A program made the position numbers and the translations under genes. From Cryptomeria japonica (lineage: Eukaryota > Streptophyta > Pinopsida > Cupressales > Cupressaceae), in NCBI RefSeq assembly GCF_030272615.1, contig NC_081406.1, positions 397,628,439-397,692,438 on the forward strand: a stretch of DNA of 64,000 nt, written 5' to 3'. Below are positions 1 through 10,141 of the stretch, piece after piece. A model generated the notes under the pieces. That model was not told the origin of the DNA. It saw only the letters and a program-made list of their open reading frames with translations, and did no database searches. Position 1 is the first letter of the stretch; the number at the start of each line of letters is the position of its first letter.

Positions 1-354
1 AGAGGTGCAAGCGCTATATATAGGGGGGTGAAAACTATTATTTTCATATCATTATTTTATCCTTCTACATGCGAATTGAGGAAAACGAAGATAGTGCGAA
101 GTGTGTTCGAAGAGGTGCGAATTCCATCCAAGGTGGCGTAAGCAATCAAAGGTGGTGCGATATTTGAAGACCTTCATTTGAGCGAATTTGCTGAGAGTGG
201 AAGACCACGTTAAAGGTGAACTTGAAGATCACATTGAAGACAAAGGTGGCGAAATTGATATCTTGAGGAGATAACGTTGAAGATCATTCATACCTCAATT
301 TGGCCTAGGCGAATTTTGTCTTTTTGCATTCTAGAGTTAGCTCTCTATTGAGGT
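1..354 (+). promoter_or_regulatory. TATA-type promoter and leader of the 1,073-codon ORF
   Basis: A TATA-like run CTATATATAGG lies at 14-24. It is followed by about 330 bases of purine-rich leader containing repeated GGTGGCG/GGTGGTGCGA words, and then the ATG at 355. The spacing fits a transcription start near 45-50 and a leader of about 300 nt. The region does not resemble the LTR at 3673-4636, so it is either internal leader of the element or a separate promoter. Any 5' LTR would lie outside the window. Confidence 0.4.
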
Positions 355-3300
355 ATGGCGACCCCGAAGGCGGGAGCATCCACCAGTCGCTCAGCTCTCA
401 TGAAAGAAGATCAGAAGACCGAAGAAGTGGAGACCAAGATCGTGTCAAAGTGGAGCAACATTGGAGATACAAACTTGGGGAACTTTAGCACGAAGAAGTT
501 TCGAGAGGTCCCCTACATTGGCAATCCATCACCTGTCGCCCGGAGAATAATAGAGAGTGGCATCATTAAGGCGGCTGGTTTTCCTCCAGCTATTCAGTGC
601 CACGAGTTGATGATCGAATGCGCCCGACACTATAATCCACAGTCCAGGACGATCGTGTCCAATGAGGGAAACACTTTGGCGTACCTTTCAGAGGAAGCTA
701 TAAGTGAAGCTTTCCATCTTCCAGAGCACAGGGACATGTTATACAAGAGCATAGAAGGAGCCAGGTCAATGTACGATGATGATCCAGATGCTTGCTTAAG
801 CATAATTAACAAGAACTGGCTACTCAAGAGTCGTCCCCGTCTAAGCAAGATCCCGAACACACCGCACAGGATTGATTTCCAGGAGGAGTACAGAGATTTG
901 ATTACCATGCTCAACCGAGTTACAGGAGCACCTCATGCCTTCTATTTTGAGAAGTGGATGTTTTACTTCATCCAGGTGATTGTTCAGGGTAAAGGTACGA
1001 TACATTGGGCTAGGATGATTAGCCATTGCTTAGACGTACAGTTGAGGAGACTCAGGGCTACTAAGTCCTTCCACATGAGTTCATACGTCATCTATGCTTT
1101 GATCAGGAGTGTTGAGTACGCAGGACTACCTCACAGAGGAATGATTGGAAGAGGACCCGGCGAGGTCAGAGCTTGTGATTCCTATGCCTACTTGCATCAT
1201 CCGCCAGGGAAAAACTACAAGTTAGTTAATGACACCTTCACGATGAACATCACGAGGACGTTGCAAGGAGGGATTCACAACAGATTATCTCAGGATGCCC
1301 AGGAATTCATCAAGAGGTTCGGTGCTTGGTTCATTCAGTTTCCCAAATTCACTTACATTAGAGTGCATGGATGTCCTTTACCACCATACATGTTGCCGAG
1401 ATATCCGACAGACAGAATTGTGTTACTTGAAGTAACAAGACAGTTGGCAGCATATGCAAAGGCATTCAGGCACAGACATCAGAATGGAGTCCAAGTACCT
1501 ATTATTTTGGGTAATTCAGTTGAGGTATGTCCTAATGTTTTAGCCATGGATGACGCAGAGAAGGAGTTAGCCTTGTATTCTTTTTCTTCTTTTGCTTGGA
1601 GAAATAGCTTTGATCCACATGGACATTTAGAGGAGACAGTCGGCAGAAGATTTAGACATGAGTACCAGATTGAAGATTTTATGATGAACCTCCTAGATGA
1701 TCTTGAGGTGAAACGGAAAATGCATTCTAGATTACCTTTGGATTTCATCAGGAAATGCAAGATTTACATAGTGGCCGACCAAGCTCAGGACAATGGCAGA
1801 CATATCCAATCTTCCTATGATAGAGAAAGCAAAACAATAAGGTTGGATTGGAATGAGCCCGAGGTCGTGGATTTAGATGCTTTGATGGCACCAGTCTTGT
1901 CTTGTACTCGCAGATGGGTAGACGTTCAGCATCAGAAGTTGAGAGAACAAGGCATAGCTATGTCTTTCACTTTGGAAGAGAAATCAGCCGAAGGTGGAGC
2001 CAGTGTGAGTGAAGGCAATCCTAATCCTAGGAATTCAGGTGAAGGTAACCTTCGATGTGCCAGTGAGAGCAATCTCCATCCAAGAGGTTCGAAGAGAAAA
2101 GAAAGGTCAGAAAAGAAAGAGTCTTCCAAGAAAAAGCAAGGGGCCAACAAAGATCAAGCACCAGGTACTTCTTCTAGATCAGAGAATAGAACAATTCAAG
2201 TAGAAGAGTCCATGGAGTCTATGGTACAGAATGACAGGCAGGAGGAAGGACAGGCACAGCATGTTTCGTCAGATGGATCTCTCCAAGACTATGAGTTAGA
2301 AGAAGATAATGAAATGACATCTCCTCCCAGAGAAGAAGAAATGGTGCATAAAGAGATTCAAGTTCAAGAGACAAGATCGAATATCCCAGATTGGTTGAAA
2401 GAGAGATTGACTAAGGTGATCGTAGTAGAGGACGAGGACAATGCAATTGATTTAGAGAGCCTTGTTGGACGTTCACATGAAGTAACAGAGAAGAAGAAGG
2501 CTACCAAGATGTCCAAGATGATTCGAGATGAGACTGGATCTAGGAAATTGCAGATAGCTACACCGGCAGCAGACAAATATGAAGGTGAGATCCTAGCAGA
2601 AGAATATGATATACAGACTTTTGAGTTAGGACCACCTACAACAAAGCAGACTTTAGATGATGCTACCGATTCATTTGAGGCATTGAAAGACAAGCTTAGA
2701 GAAGAAATGGAGAAGAACAGAAAGCTTGAGAGAGAGAGAGGTGCATGGAGGACATATTTCAGTCACATCAATGAACCTTTGGGACGTCAGGATCCAGTTA
2801 GATCACCAGTGCAGGCATTGCCGCTTCAATCAATCAATGAAGCAGAGAGATTCAGGAACCTGGTTCAACGTACATGTAGTTGGATGGATAGATCTCATAC
2901 AGTGGCCATAGAGTTTGTTACAAGGATGATGAAGGTCATTCATCAGGCTATCCAAGTTCTTGAGATAATCCACAAATTGATGACAACAGTAGCTGCATTT
3001 GCCCATACCAAGGACGTTGTCATTCCTGTCTTGAGAGTTATAAGACACACATCAAGAAGAATTTTAGCGCAGGAGAGGATCTTGGAGGGTGATTCTCACA
3101 GTTTGTTCCAGTGGTCAACCTTACTCCATATGAAGAATGTTTTCTTTGAGGACATCAGTGTTAGATGTGGCCAACTTGAGGAAGTGATCAATCCGATCCA
3201 AGACAGAGTATTTGAGGTACTTCGTACCATTCTTGGCAGAGGGATCGAGGTCGAGACAGATGTGGATATGCAGGAATTTGAGGATAGAATCAAGATCATC

Positions 3301-3576
3301 TTTCGCAAGGACGCAGATGTTACAGATGAGCAGTATGATCAGATGTTTGCCACCATGCTCCTGATTGATAGAACGAAGGAACTTGAATCTACTTGGGACG
3401 CAGCTCTTCTAGATGCATTCGATCAGGTCATCCACTTAGAGGAGAGTATGAAGAATCTTCCCGAGATTCCAATCACAGAAATCGAAGGAATCGTGACAAA
3501 ATTCATTGCATATGCTAAGAAAGAGAATTGGAAAGGGAATAAGATTCTGGATGAAAGGTTGTTACAGATGACATGA
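355..3576 (+). CDS. Large uncharacterised ORF of a conifer-type non-autonomous LTR element
   Basis: This is an uninterrupted 1,073-codon ORF, the only long intact one in the window. I do not recognise a characterised family and assign no function. Residues about 45-530 look globular, with aromatic-rich patches such as FYFEKWMFYFIQVIVQGKG near 197-215 and the segment LAYLSEEAISEAFHLPEH near 107-124. Residues about 540-700 are disordered and charged. They include a lysine/arginine cluster (SKRKERSEKKESSKKKQ, about 579-595) that could be a nuclear localisation signal, followed by an acidic stretch. Residues about 765-795 look like a short coiled coil, and 830-1073 is mostly helical. There is no Cys-His knuckle, protease DSG/DTG or YxDD motif. 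The ORF ends about 95 bases before a polypurine tract and LTR, which suggests an element-borne gag-like protein rather than a host gene. The start is the first ATG after the leader. Confidence 0.75.
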   Translation: MATPKAGASTSRSALMKEDQKTEEVETKIVSKWSNIGDTNLGNFSTKKFREVPYIGNPSPVARRIIESGIIKAAGFPPAIQCHELMIECARHYNPQSRTIVSNEGNTLAYLSEEAISEAFHLPEHRDMLYKSIEGARSMYDDDPDACLSIINKNWLLKSRPRLSKIPNTPHRIDFQEEYRDLITMLNRVTGAPHAFYFEKWMFYFIQVIVQGKGTIHWARMISHCLDVQLRRLRATKSFHMSSYVIYALIRSVEYAGLPHRGMIGRGPGEVRACDSYAYLHHPPGKNYKLVNDTFTMNITRTLQGGIHNRLSQDAQEFIKRFGAWFIQFPKFTYIRVHGCPLPPYMLPRYPTDRIVLLEVTRQLAAYAKAFRHRHQNGVQVPIILGNSVEVCPNVLAMDDAEKELALYSFSSFAWRNSFDPHGHLEETVGRRFRHEYQIEDFMMNLLDDLEVKRKMHSRLPLDFIRKCKIYIVADQAQDNGRHIQSSYDRESKTIRLDWNEPEVVDLDALMAPVLSCTRRWVDVQHQKLREQGIAMSFTLEEKSAEGGASVSEGNPNPRNSGEGNLRCASESNLHPRGSKRKERSEKKESSKKKQGANKDQAPGTSSRSENRTIQVEESMESMVQNDRQEEGQAQHVSSDGSLQDYELEEDNEMTSPPREEEMVHKEIQVQETRSNIPDWLKERLTKVIVVEDEDNAIDLESLVGRSHEVTEKKKATKMSKMIRDETGSRKLQIATPAADKYEGEILAEEYDIQTFELGPPTTKQTLDDATDSFEALKDKLREEMEKNRKLERERGAWRTYFSHINEPLGRQDPVRSPVQALPLQSINEAERFRNLVQRTCSWMDRSHTVAIEFVTRMMKVIHQAIQVLEIIHKLMTTVAAFAHTKDVVIPVLRVIRHTSRRILAQERILEGDSHSLFQWSTLLHMKNVFFEDISVRCGQLEEVINPIQDRVFEVLRTILGRGIEVETDVDMQEFEDRIKIIFRKDADVTDEQYDQMFATMLLIDRTKELESTWDAALLDAFDQVIHLEESMKNLPEIPITEIEGIVTKFIAYAKKENWKGNKILDERLLQMT

Positions 3577-3672
3577 CATCTTATTTCTCATTGGTTGATA
3601 CCTCCTAGGTTTTTGTGCCGAATTTAATATTTGGCTGTGTATTTAATATTGTTCAATAAAAAGGAGGTCATT
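3577..3672 (+). other. 3' untranslated spacer with polypurine tract
   Basis: This short spacer lies between the stop codon and the LTR. It ends in the purine run AAAAAGGAGG at 3658-3667, five bases before the LTR-like start TGTAAC at 3673. Its position and composition fit the plus-strand primer of an LTR retrotransposon. Confidence 0.5.
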
Positions 3673-4636
3673 TGTAACAAACCCTAATTAGGGTTTAGGT
3701 GTCATGATCTTGTCCGTTGATTTACTTTCAATCTGGGCCTTTCATTGTAACTGGGGATGCTATTTATACCCCCATTTTTCATTTCATTGAGTAATAGTAT
3801 AATAGAGGAATAGAGTAAGAGTCAATAGTTGATTGTAAGAGAGATTAGAGTTAGAAGCAATTTTATTTTGTAGCAAGATTGAGTTTTGAAGAGAGAAATT
3901 CAAGCAATTGTTGTACATGATGACTTGGAAATCAATAAAATATTGAAGTTATGGTGTTTTGTTGCAAATTTCTCGAGTTATCTTCATGGTTGTTTGATCT
4001 ACTTGAATCGTACTCAATCAAAGTAGCTTGTTAAATTTGAAGGACAAAGTGTGAGATTTGATATTTGGTAGGATCCGTAATCCAAACCACTAGCTTCTTG
4101 CTGATTGTAGGAACGCCTTGCGTGGTCGACTGGAGAATACTTTGAGTTCCTTAATCTTCAATCATTATTGTATCTTGGATATGTACCTTCGTAGTAGTGT
4201 CCTTGATCTTTGATGTATTGAGTATCATTTTATTACCTTAGAAGATCGCACTAATTTCAATTGAGTTGTTATCTTATGGCAAAATTGAAGTTGGTTGAAT
4301 CTTGCCAAGTCTCGTCCATACTAAGTCATTCATAGGGTTAGGCTAGATTAGACCTCTTTTAAACCCTACTCCTTTTGCTATTTTTTGAAAGTTTCTTTAG
4401 TTTAGAAAATCTTTGAACTTTTGGAATACGTAAGGCCCCTTGGAGGAAACAGCAAATCACATCATACCACTAAAAGCTTGTCCACACGTAGAGACCCTAC
4501 TAAAAGAACCTTGGAGTCTACCTAACTGATCCTTTGTGCAGATCTTCAGCAGTTAGAGACTATTTTCTCAAGAGAGGATAAGATGCCTATTGGTATTTTA
4601 TTCTGTGTATGATTGTGTATAAAATACACGTCAACA
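3673..4636 (+). mobile_element. 3' LTR of the element carrying the 1,073-codon ORF
   Basis: It begins TGTAACAAACCC directly after a polypurine tract and ends ...CACGTCAACA. In order it holds an 18-bp palindrome of two inverted telo-boxes (3679-3696), a TATA-like TATTTATACC at 3761-3770, and an AATAAA signal at 3934-3939. That is the U3-R-U5 order expected of an LTR. The ends match those of the minus-strand LTR at 33748-35169 (telo-box palindrome near the start, AACACATCAACA at the end). The 5' partner is not in the window, so no target-site duplication can be checked. Confidence 0.6.
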
Positions 4637-5038
4637 GGTAGGAAGCAATACACACACATACACGCAAGGCAAGAAGCATACATGTAAGGCATGAAGCATA
4701 AACACAAGTAAGGTGGAGAGCAATACACATAAATACACACAAATACATAAGACACAAAGCATGCACATTATAGCTTATTCTTGATAACCAACCATATTAG
4801 AAACTTGAGGGGAAAGCACAATAGGGCATCAGGAGACTATCCTCCACAACTAAGCCCAAGAGTGTCGAACAACCAGCCAAGTCAATCCAACCCCTTGTCC
4901 CACAACCAATCCAACTCAATGGATAGTATACTTAATTGAGTGAACCCGTACTCCTGCATCTCCCTATTATGTTTCCTTGCCAATTCCTAATTTAACAATA
5001 TTTAAAGTAGGTTTTTCTCGTAGGCTGGCAAGATTAAT
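4637..5038. other. LTR-derived debris, no gene seen
   Basis: There is no coding signal. Positions about 4756-4995 match about 5236-5490 as a direct repeat (shared words such as GGGAAAGCACAATAGGGCA), so this is a displaced copy of part of the LTR-like block that follows. A CACACA/TACACA-rich patch lies at 4645-4760. Confidence 0.4.
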
Positions 5039-5050
5039 GCTCTAATACCA
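5039..5050 (-). other. Primer binding site-like sequence (initiator Met tRNA type)
   Basis: Read on the minus strand this is TGGTATTAGAGC, one base from the common plant site TGGTATCAGAGC that pairs with initiator methionine tRNA. It sits one base from a candidate LTR end (minus-strand ...GGGAACATTACA at 5052), which is the expected spacing. Confidence 0.5.
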
Positions 5051-5051
5051 A

Positions 5052-5586
5052 TGTAATGTTCCCTTTTCGGATATACCTAATTTTTGTCCAAATTTACAAT
5101 TCCAACAATGCAACTTATTTACAAAGAGTATCCTATAACTAGGTTCAATAATAGCTATTGAAGAGAAATAATCAATTAACATCAATGAAATGATCATGAT
5201 GATTTCTATTGATAAACACCATCACTTAAATGCACTTGGATCCATACTATAGCTTCTTTCCCAATACCCAATCATATTAGGGAATCGATGGGAAAGCACA
5301 ATAGGGCACCGAGAGACTGTTCTACACGATTATGCCCAAAGGCGCGGAACATCCAACCAAGACAATTCAACCCGTTGGCCCACAAGTGGCACGACCTCCA
5401 GTCCATCCAACTTGGGGTGGTCTACTTAATTGAGGGAACCAATCTACTGCATCTCCCTTCTGTGATGTCCCTTCCTTAGGCATCTAAGACTTTAGTGGAG
5501 GTTTCCCTACTATTAGGGTCTCGTAGGTCAGCAGTGTGGTTTGGGGACCCAACCGGGGGTTGTGGAGCTCAAAAGGGAACTTTACG
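5052..5586 (-). mobile_element. Candidate LTR on the minus strand
   Basis: On the + strand the block starts TGTAATGTTCCC and has a weak inverted partner GGGAACTTTACG at 5575-5586. Together with the adjacent minus-strand primer-binding-like site, this suggests the 5' LTR of a minus-strand element whose body is lost. The right end is uncertain and no target-site duplication was found. Confidence 0.35.
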
Positions 5587-6003
5587 AGCCTTTCAGATTG
5601 GAGTTTTGGGGTTGAATCCATGATTAAAATTGAAATATTAAAGTTGGCCTTAAGGGAATAGTAAAAAGTGAATAGTAATAGAGAAACATAAGAGGAATAG
5701 TGAAGGTTTGTATCAGAACTATATGCTCAGCTAATGGTATGTACATCGGCCATTTAAGTGAAAGAAAGTCATCTTATTTGTTCTTCTTTGTGTGTTATGC
5801 ATTATTCTAGTTTGTATCAGCAGTTTCTTTCATTTAGCATTCAAAAATCATTCAAAAACACTCAAAACCCAAACCAAAACAAGAAAATCAGTCAAAACCA
5901 TTTTCATCATACGCTAGCCAAAGACTTTATTAGCAAACAACAATTACAAAAAACATCAGAGTTGGGATCAAATCTGGTAAAGATTGGGTCGGGGATCTTT
6001 CAA
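5587..6003. other. Uncharacterised segment ending in a possible LTR end
   Basis: There is no credible gene here. A short ORF starting at 5758 has low complexity and reads through the possible LTR end and PBS. The stretch ends ...GGGGATCTTTCA just before a primer-binding-like sequence. A matching TGAAAGA occurs at 5759, giving a possible 244-bp LTR, but this rests on seven bases only. Confidence 0.25.
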
Positions 6004-6016
6004 TGGTATCAAAGCC
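6004..6016 (+). other. Primer binding site-like sequence (initiator Met tRNA type)
   Basis: TGGTATCAAAGCC differs by one base from the plant initiator Met tRNA complement TGGTATCAGAGCC. It lies one base after a possible LTR end (...TCTTTCA, 5996-6002). It could prime the Ty3 element downstream, or belong to another fragment, because about 850 bases separate it from the first gag-like codons. Confidence 0.45.
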
Positions 6017-6856
6017 ATGACCCTGCAAGCCTGAGGGTTTTGTGGCTTATTACATGCATCACAGACAGTTTGGACCTTACAAATACTACACCCGTAAGAG
6101 AGGACCCCGTCAGTTAGCCATTAATATCGGTGTCCCAGCATGTGCAGATGTTGTTGTTGTAGCTAGGTCGGGTCCTTCTAGGGCCGACCTAGCATGATTA
6201 GATGGCTAAGTGGCATGTCGGCCTTAGCCATGATAAAGGGCAACAAATTAATGCTTATGTTGGGCACTATGATCCGATTCAGGTCTGGCAAGATGATGTA
6301 ACTTGTAATGTATTGGTCTAGCCTCATTTGGGGCGATTCATGTAACTTGTAAATATGATGTAACTTGCAATAGGTCCTGACCTATATGTGTAACTTGTAA
6401 TTCATAATGTAATTATGATTCTTGGCGCCAAAATATGCAAGGCCGACTAGAGGCCTATTGAGGGCAAAGTCACCTATATATGCAAGGTGATTTGAGATCA
6501 AATCACAATCAATTAGCAGCGAACTACTTCTGATTATAAGCAGCGATCTACTTCTGATAGAGATCAGCAAATTATCTCTTGATTAGGAGAATCACCTAGG
6601 GTTCCTGAATCTGTCTAAAGGTTGGCGAATTTGTATTCCAAGCTGAGCGAACATCTTTCAGTGCTGCCAAATGAAGTTACAGTGACAGCAATCTGCATTT
6701 GAAGGATTGTCAAGGTCATAGCATTTCAGATAAGTCTGCCCTAGCATGGGAATGTTGTAATTGTGCTACTATGTTTGATCTAATATAAACTGAGATAATT
6801 GTTGCTGGATTTTTCACCTCCAAGAGGAAGGTTTTCCTAGGGTACTACTGTGTTAT
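6017..6856 (+). other. Non-coding leader or LTR-like segment before gag
   Basis: No gene is seen. The motif GATGTAACTTG recurs around 6294-6420, and CACCTATATATGCAAGG near 6470 resembles a TATA box. The segment may be an LTR of the following Ty3 element (possible start TGTTGTTGTTGTAGC near 6149, possible end near 6893), but no second copy is present to confirm it. Confidence 0.3.
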
Positions 6857-8150
6857 GTGTATTGTGTTTATTGTTTTATGTTCTTTGTTATCAGTCTGAC
6901 CATAAAATCAACAGCAGATACGCGTGATCATCATGAGGGTAGTAGGAGCCCTAATCATAGACAAAACCACCCTGACCCTGATGAGGTGATGAGAACCTTG
7001 GCTAATGCTCAGCCTAGGATTGTGCAAGCACTTGACAGGTTACAAGATACATTGGACAGATTGGATTTGGGACACCATAGGGATAAGCGTGGCAGGCATG
7101 ACAAGTCAACATCTACAGCTGGCAGTCGTGGCAATAGTAGAGCTCCATCATCGTTTGACAATGCTCATGTTTCCCATAGACATGACAAGGCTCATACTTG
7201 GACAGTAGACAAACCCATGCAGCCTCATTTCCCTCCTAGAGATGCGCCACCCCCAATTGACCCACAGGAGGGCGTTGCATTTTAGGATATGGTGATGGCA
7301 GCCAATGATGAGTGGGCCCACCTACCTACTCATGTGAGAGAGGCATTCCCTCTCCACTAGTACTGTTCATAGCACAGAGACAGCATGAGGCGGAATGATA
7401 GACACCCCCGTCAGCAATGGAACGGTGACCTACAGAGTACCAACAATCTCTCTTTGTCTACTTTTGATGGTAGTGGGACGATGAGTGCACGTGCTTGGGT
7501 GCACAAGTTGGATATATACTTGTCGCTTAAGCCTATGCCTAAGGACGAGGCCATATGGTTTGCAATGTTGGATCTAGAGGACGTGGCTTGCGATTGGTGG
7601 CACCATGGTTTGGTCACCCAAAACCATGGACTTATACACTCCTATCCGAGTTTACCGAGTAGTTGATCTCTAGATTTGATCGCAAGGACGTGGAGTTGTA
7701 CTACAGGGATCTAGCACTATTGAGACAAACAGGCCACATTGAAACTTACATCAATGAGTTTCAAGTTTTCAACACATTTTAGTGATGGTTCTTGAGATGC
7801 CCGCCATATGTGTGGTGATGTTGTTTGTTGAGGGTTACATGACAGACTATGAGGACTGATCAAGGCTCTTAAGCCTAGTACCCTACATGAGTCTATACAG
7901 ATTACCCTGGACCTAGACAACACACCACCACCCACTTCTTATCACTCGAATAGGAAGTTTTCCAAAGGCTCTAAGCCTAATCAAAGGTCTTCTACAAAGC
8001 ATAGGGGTACACCACCTCCTCCTAGGATGGATCCAGAGACACGAAATGAGTTGAGGAGGAAGAAGCTTTGCTTCTCCTGTAAGGAACCTTGGGAGCCCGA
8101 ACACAGATGCCTTGGGAAAGGCAAAGCACATCTCATAGAGGTTTATTCAA
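6857..8150 (+). pseudogene. gag: Ty3/gypsy gag pseudogene
   Basis: Open segments at 6857-7285 and 7385-7666, plus a third from 8027, are separated by stops. The middle segment has the capsid-like text FDGSGTMSARAWVHKLDIYL followed by a W-rich stretch (DVACDWWHHG), typical of the plant retrotransposon gag domain. The end carries a zinc knuckle CFSCKEPWEPEHRC (Cys-x2-Cys-x7-His-x-Cys) near 8069-8110, the spacing found in many plant Ty3 Gag proteins. Several frame changes lie between 7666 and 8027. The true start is uncertain. Confidence 0.8.
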
Positions 8151-8289
8151 ATGTAGATGATGAGCACACACAAGATACAGGATCTAAGGACACCCATGGT
8201 GATGATGAGCAGGAGGTTCCACGGATAGAGCTTGGAGAGGATGAGACTTTGGATACGTCCAAGGTCACTATTGCTACACTTTCAAGAGT

Positions 8290-8605
8290 CCCTAGGATCC
8301 ATCCCTTTCGGTTGAAGGGAGTGATTAAGGGACAGCGTGCAACTTGCCTTGTGGACAGTGGTGCCACGCATAATTTTGTTGACGAGGGTTTGGTTGCTAA
8401 GCGTGGGCTACGGGCAAAGGATTTTTCGGGTTTTAGTGTGACAGTTGCAGATGGGTTTTCTATGCGTTGCACTAGGAGGGTCCCACAACTCTGTATTCAG
8501 ATGGGTGATTACACTTTGACCGATGACTTCTATGTTGTGGGTCTTGGTGAGATTGACACAGTGCTTGGCATCCAGTGGCTTCAATCGCTTGGCAGATATG
8601 TTTAG
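8290..8605 (+). pseudogene. Retroviral-type aspartic protease remnant
   Basis: The motif LVDSGATHNFVDEGL near 8350-8394 is the active-site loop (Asp-Ser-Gly) of plant Ty3 proteases. It is followed by the second-half motif VLGIQWLQSLG. The frame is continuous with the zinc knuckle upstream and stops at 8605, where an in-frame TAG separates it from the RT segment beginning at 8618. Confidence 0.8.
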
Positions 8606-8617
8606 GATTTTAGGCGA

Positions 8618-9566
8618 ATGGAGTTGGATTTCATAGCGGATGGCAAGAAGGTTGTGCCGAAGGCTCTCTCTGATGGCAAACCTATTGTAGTTTCAACACA
8701 CAGGATGGAGTCTATTTTCAGGCATGGGGATGTTGCTTGGGTTGTGGAGTGTTCCATTTCATCCAAGTCACCTTCTTCAGACGATAGACCAGCATTTCAT
8801 GTAGATACCCAGACAGTGTTGGACAAGCACAACATAGTGTTTGGAGACCTTCCTTCTGGTAGACCTCTTGACCGTGGGTTTGAGCATATGATAGAGCTAG
8901 AGGAGGGCGCCAAACCCATGATTACTATCCCTAATCGTCGTCCTAAGGCACTTAAGGATGAGATAGAGAAGACCATCCGAGAGTTATTGGACATGGGATT
9001 CATCAAGCCTAGTTCTAGCCCCTTCGCTTCTTTTGTGGTGTTGATGAAGAAGGATGGCACTATGCGCATGTGCATTGACTACTGTGCACTCAATAAGAAA
9101 ACAATTAAAACTAGGTATCCGATTCCGTGCATAGATGAGCTAATAAATGAGCTCCATGGGGCAATGTATTTTTTGAAGATTGATCTTCGATCAAGATACT
9201 ATCAAATCTGTATTTGTGAGGACATCCATAAGACCGCATTCGGATGCCACTATAGACACTATGAGTTTTTAGTGATGCCATTCGGTCTCACTAACGCACC
9301 TGCTACGTTGCAGTCGTGCATGGATCATGTGTTCAATAAGCAACTGCGTAAGTATGTGCTTGTATTCTTCAATGACATTCCGATACAATAGAACCTGGGA
9401 GGAGCACATGAGGCATTTGGATGAGGTTCTTGGTATTATGGAGGCTCGGTCTCTGTTTGCCAAGATGTCTAAATATGAATTTGGACTTACAGAGATATTA
9501 TACTTGGGACATACGATTTGTGCAGATGGAGTGAAGTTCACCAGGAGAAGTTACAAGCAATGCTAG
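8618..9566 (+). pseudogene. Ty3 reverse transcriptase pseudogene
   Basis: RT motifs appear in order: SPFASFVVLMKKDGTMRMCI, KTRYPIPCIDELINELHGA, the LRSRYYQI motif, and HYEFLVMPFGLTNAPATLQ. The catalytic box reads VFFND where plant Ty3 enzymes have VFFDD, so the first of the paired aspartates is lost. The frame ends at 9391 and the thumb-region sequence continues in another frame from about 9382 (EEHMRHLDEVLGIMEARSLF). These changes would inactivate the enzyme. Confidence 0.9.
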
Positions 9567-10141
9567 ATTGGCCACCACCTAGGAATGTTTCAAAGTTGTG
9601 TCGTTTCCTAGGATTATGTGCATATTACAAGAGGTTTGTGAAGGGGTATTCACAACTAGCAGCCCCTTTGACAAATCTTACACCGAAGGGTGCTTTTAGT
9701 TGGACAGATGAGGCACAAAGTATATTTGATAGGCTCAAGTAGGTTAAGTCCATGTCCTGTCCTAGCTCTTCCAGACTTCTCTCAGCCCTTTGTTCTAGAG
9801 AGTGATGCATCAGGAGGTGGCATAGGAGTGGTGCTTATGTGAAACCGCCATCCCATTGCATACGAGAGTAGGAAATTGAGGGACAATGAGAGATTGTACT
9901 CCACCTACGATAAGGAGATGCTCATCATTATGTATGACTTGGCGAAGTTTCGACAGTACTTAGTGGATGGGAGGTTTGTGGTGAGAACTGACCACAATAG
10001 TTTGAAATACTTCTTGGAACAAAAAGAACTTAATGAGCGCCAACGGAAATGGGTCAACAAGATTCAGGCATATGATTTTGACATTGAGTTTGTCAAGGGG
10101 AAGAAAAATGTTGTTGCTAATGCACTTTCCAGGCGGCCTTC
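9518..10141 (+). pseudogene. RT connection and RNase H pseudogene
   Basis: 9518-9742 encodes the connection region ([36 protein letters not shown]). After a frame break, 9876-10141 encodes RNase H with RLYSTYDKEMLIIMYDLAKF and VVRTDHNSLKYFLEQKELNE. It ends in KGKKNVVANALSRRPS, the usual last motif before the integrase linker. At 10142 the reading is cut by a solo LTR; the integrase portion resumes at 12195. Confidence 0.88.
10137..10141 (+). repeat. Target-site duplication CCTTC (left)
   Basis: CCTTC immediately precedes the LTR start TGTAATATCCC and is repeated exactly at 12190-12194. Confidence 0.93.

Noticed and set aside
5759-6002. Possible 244-bp LTR bounded by TGAAAGA and TCTTTCA
   Set aside because: Only seven terminal bases support it; there is no second copy and no target duplication.
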